Origin: an uncultured Aquabacterium sp.
GTDB lineage: Bacteria > Pseudomonadota > Gammaproteobacteria > Burkholderiales > Burkholderiaceae_C
Direction: 5' to 3'
Assembly (NCBI GenBank): GCA_937923225.1
Contig: CALAKR010000373.1
Coordinates: 1 to 7,423, forward strand
Length of the DNA stretch: 7,423 nt
In this document: positions 5,025 to 7,423 of the stretch, piece by piece
How positions within the stretch are numbered: the first letter of the stretch is position 1
Layout of the letters: the number at the start of each line of letters is the position of its first letter
Program-made: the position numbers and the translations under genes
The notes under the pieces: model-generated
What the model was told of the DNA's origin: nothing
Databases searched by the model: none
Seen by the model: only the letters and a program-made list of their open reading frames with translations

Positions 5025-7423
5025 GCGGGCCTCCCTTCAATGCTGACATCGCCTTGAGGCAGATCCCCCAGCAAGGCCAGCCCCAGGCCGTCGAGCAGCG
5101 CGGGCAAGGCAGGCAGCACGCAACAGCCGCGCTCAGGCCCGGCCACACCGCGCAAGAACAGGAAGATGGCTCCCCCAAGGTGCTGGGCAGGGTCATACGC
5201 CGGGCCAAGGCGGCTGAGCAGCAGGCGGTGCAAGGCCAGCAGGTAGAGCGCGCCCTGCACGTCGTAACGGTGGCGCAGCATGGCGGAGGTCAGCGCGGGC
5301 GCATCGTAGTCCTCATCGCGGGTGCCCAAGGTGGTCGACTTGTAGTCCATCACCCAATAGCGCCCGGCATGCTCGACGACCAGGTCGGCAAAGCCCATCA
5401 ACATGCCCTTGAGGTGCCGCTCGGGCAAGGCCGGCCGGGACTGCCCGGGCCACAGGTGCGCCTGGCAGAGGGCGTCCACGCGGGCAACGGCCAGATCCTC
5501 GCTGGGCAGCCAGAACTCCATCTCGGGCACCATGCCGCCCAGTTCCTGCAGCGAAGCGCCCAAGGGCGGGATTTGCACGGCCGCCACCGCCTGCAGCCAT
5601 TGCTGGACGTCGTCGGCCAGGTGGCCCCAGCCCTGGCGCTCGCAACGACGCTGAAGCGCCTGCGCCAGATACGGCGATGTGGACAGGCCGAAGCCTTCGC
5701 CCGCCAGCCACTCCATCTGCTCGTGCAGGAAGTTGCCAGGCAAGGCCCCTTTGGGGAAGCGGTGCCAGGGCGCAGACGCTGTCACCAGCTCGCGGGCGCC
5801 TGGCGCCTCATCGGATGCATCCGCTGCCACCAGTGCTTCCTGGCGGGCCGAGGTGGGCAGCCAATGCCCGCCGCCTTGCAGCCCCGCCGGCATGTCGCGC
5901 ACCATGCTGGAGAAGCTGCCGATGGCCCAGTCACGCTCGAACGAGGCGCCGTACACGGGTGCTGCGATCAGGTCATTTGCTGAATCGCCCGCCGTCCGCC
6001 AGAACGTGAAGCCCGCATCGCTTGACACTTTCTGCACCGCCACACTGCCCTGCTCATCGCACCAACGGGACACCAGCGGCCCGATATCGCCGGGCGCCAA
6101 CTGCTCCGATGCGCCCAGCAGGTAACCCAGCGCGCTGCGCGGCAGCGTCAGGGTCTTGGCGCTCTGGCGCACCGCGCTCACGCCCAGCCACAGCGCATGG
6201 CGCGGGCGGGTCAAGGCCACGTACATCAGGCGCAGGTCTTCGCGCAGGCGTTCCAGATCGGCGGCCTCAAGGTCCGTGGCCGAAGCCTGCAGCGCGATGT
6301 GGCGCCGCCCCGTGTCATCGACCAGATCGAACAGCCCGTGCTTGCGCTCGACCGGCCTCACGCTCGCAGCGAACGGCATCACCACCACGGGGTACTCCAG
6401 CCCCTTGGACTTGTGCACTGTCACCACCTGCACCAAGTCGGCATCGCTTTCCAGGCGCACGATGCGCTCATCGCCCTCGCCATGGTCACCCACGCGCTGC
6501 GCGAGCCAGCGGATCAGGCCTTGCTCGCCCTGGGCCTGCGCACTGGCGGTCTGCAGCAGCTCGGCCAGGTGCAGCACATTGGTGATGCGGCGCTCGCCCT
6601 GCGGGGTGGATAGCCAGCGCGCGGCCAGGCCCAGCAGGTGGATGGTCTGCCGCAGCATGGCCAGCACGCCCTGCCGATGCCAGATGAGCTGCAGACGGCG
6701 CAGATCGATCAGGCGCTCGTCCCACAGGGCGTCGTCGTGGGCCTGCGCGAGCAATTCATCAAGGGTCAGGCCCATGGTGGCGCTGGCATAGGCCCCACGC
6801 GCCAGGCGCAGATCGCGGGGAGAGGCCACGGCGCGCAGCCAGGCCAGCAGGTCCAGCGCTTCCTGGCTGTCAAACACCGAGTCCTTGTCTGACAGGTAGA
6901 CGGAAGCCACGCCCCGTTTGCCCAGGGCATGCCGAACCAGCTCGGCTTCGGTACCGCTGCGCACCAGCACCGCGATGTCACCCGGTCGCACGGGCTGTTG
7001 CCTGGCGGCATCACCAGGCGCGTACAGACCGGCCTGCGTGTCGGACAGCAGATCGACGATGAACTCGGCGGCATGGCCGGCCATGCGCGTGTGGGCTGCT
7101 TCTTTCGTGGAAGCTTCTTCATCGACGACCAGGCACATGGCCGGCAGCACCTCGCGGTGATGGCGCAACTCCTGGGTACGGCCCTTGGCGCCCACCGGCT
7201 CGAACGGCAGCAGAGAGCTGCCATCCGGCCGCTTGAACGCGAAGGCCCCGCGTGGTGCTTGTTGCTCGGCCTGCTGGAACACCCGGTTCACGGCCGTCAC
7301 CAGGGCCTGGGTGGAGCGGTGGTTGGTGCCCAAAACGGAGTGCCGCCCCTCCGTGGCCTGGCGGGCCTCAAGGTAGCTGTAGATGTCCGCACCCCGGAAC
7401 CGGTAGATCGACTGCTTGGGATC
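5021..7423 (-). CDS. recB: RecB, helicase-nuclease subunit of exonuclease V, 5' end beyond the right edge
   Basis: 800 C-terminal residues are visible, and the frame is open to the right edge. An in-frame TTG at 7331-7333 is an internal Leu, because helicase motif III lies upstream of it. RecB is the 3'-5' SF1A helicase and the only nuclease of RecBCD. Using fragment numbering, the visible motifs are DPKQSIYRFRGAD (motif III, 1-13), LGTNHRSTQAL (motif IV, 31-41), VVTVHKSKGLEYP (motif V, 333-345) and LRLMYVALTRPRHALWLG (motif VI, 397-414). The nuclease domain shows NFLHEQME (His567), PEMEFWLP (Glu636), MGFADLVV (Asp680) and WVMDYKS (Asp693, Lys695), the D...DxK metal site. The extreme C-terminal part (YDVQGALYLLALHR, GGAIFLFLRGV) also follows E. 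coli RecB closely. Roughly 400 residues, including the Walker A domain, should lie outside. The stop TGA overlaps the recD ATG. I see no frameshift or missing key residue. Confidence 0.97.
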   Translation of the reverse strand, partial: DPKQSIYRFRGADIYSYLEARQATEGRHSVLGTNHRSTQALVTAVNRVFQQAEQQAPRGAFAFKRPDGSSLLPFEPVGAKGRTQELRHHREVLPAMCLVVDEEASTKEAAHTRMAGHAAEFIVDLLSDTQAGLYAPGDAARQQPVRPGDIAVLVRSGTEAELVRHALGKRGVASVYLSDKDSVFDSQEALDLLAWLRAVASPRDLRLARGAYASATMGLTLDELLAQAHDDALWDERLIDLRRLQLIWHRQGVLAMLRQTIHLLGLAARWLSTPQGERRITNVLHLAELLQTASAQAQGEQGLIRWLAQRVGDHGEGDERIVRLESDADLVQVVTVHKSKGLEYPVVVMPFAASVRPVERKHGLFDLVDDTGRRHIALQASATDLEAADLERLREDLRLMYVALTRPRHALWLGVSAVRQSAKTLTLPRSALGYLLGASEQLAPGDIGPLVSRWCDEQGSVAVQKVSSDAGFTFWRTAGDSANDLIAAPVYGASFERDWAIGSFSSMVRDMPAGLQGGGHWLPTSARQEALVAADASDEAPGARELVTASAPWHRFPKGALPGNFLHEQMEWLAGEGFGLSTSPYLAQALQRRCERQGWGHLADDVQQWLQAVAAVQIPPLGASLQELGGMVPEMEFWLPSEDLAVARVDALCQAHLWPGQSRPALPERHLKGMLMGFADLVVEHAGRYWVMDYKSTTLGTRDEDYDAPALTSAMLRHRYDVQGALYLLALHRLLLSRLGPAYDPAQHLGGAIFLFLRGVAGPERGCCVLPALPALLDGLGLALLGDLPQGDVSIEGRPA
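5030..5038 (-). promoter_or_regulatory. Strong ribosome binding site of recD inside the end of recB
   Basis: Read on the - strand this is GAAGGGAGG, ending 5 bases before the recD ATG. It fixes that start and suggests that recD can recruit ribosomes efficiently in addition to coupling through the ATGA overlap. Confidence 0.7.

Noticed and set aside
5054..5983. 309-codon + strand open frame opposite the nuclease end of recB
   Set aside because: The antisense product has low-complexity Gln/Arg/His/Gly composition, and recB on the other strand carries conserved motifs throughout this stretch.
7331..7333. TTG as the start of recB
   Set aside because: The frame continues upstream to the window edge and encodes helicase motif III (DPKQSIYRFRGAD), so the TTG is an internal Leu.
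1..7423. A mobile element, defence island, CRISPR array or RNA gene
   Set aside because: No transposase, integrase, terminal inverted repeats, regular repeat-spacer pattern or tRNA/rRNA-like segment was seen. RecBCD here is the normal repair enzyme, with no sign of a defence-specific partner.

Overview
This window looks like ordinary chromosomal DNA from a GC-rich betaproteobacterium, most likely a member of the Burkholderiales. That placement is inferred from the high GC content (about two thirds by eye), the RecBCD-type recombination genes and the style of the proteins. No database comparison was possible. I see no transposase, integrase, tRNA, rRNA, CRISPR array, phage gene or attachment site. 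Coding density is very high: the only non-coding gaps are 91 bases (1714-1804) and about 25 bases (2141-2165).

Left part, + strand (1-2140). The 3' part of a gene for an M14-type zinc carboxypeptidase runs in from the left edge. It overlaps by four bases (ATGA) the start of a gene for an alpha/beta-fold hydrolase, so the two are almost certainly co-transcribed and translationally coupled. After a 91-base gap holding a good sigma-70-type promoter match comes a small, unrecognised gene. Its 111-residue product has a very tryptophan-rich N-terminal half and a Pro/Ala/Arg/Lys-rich tail.

Right part, - strand (7423 down to 2166). This is a tight operon read from right to left: recB (N-terminus beyond the right edge), recD (ATGA overlap with recB), then a yafJ-like class II glutamine amidotransferase starting 3 bases after recD ends. 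RecB and RecD are subunits of the RecBCD helicase-nuclease, which processes double-strand breaks for RecA. The visible helicase motifs of both proteins and the RecB nuclease residues are intact. recC is not in the window and would be expected beyond the right edge. The two gene blocks converge near 2141-2165.

I found no clear new biological system. Most worth a second look are a sliding-clamp-binding-like motif (QGDLF) in a low-complexity insertion of RecD, the Trp-rich small protein with its own promoter, and the placement of an amidotransferase gene directly behind recD.
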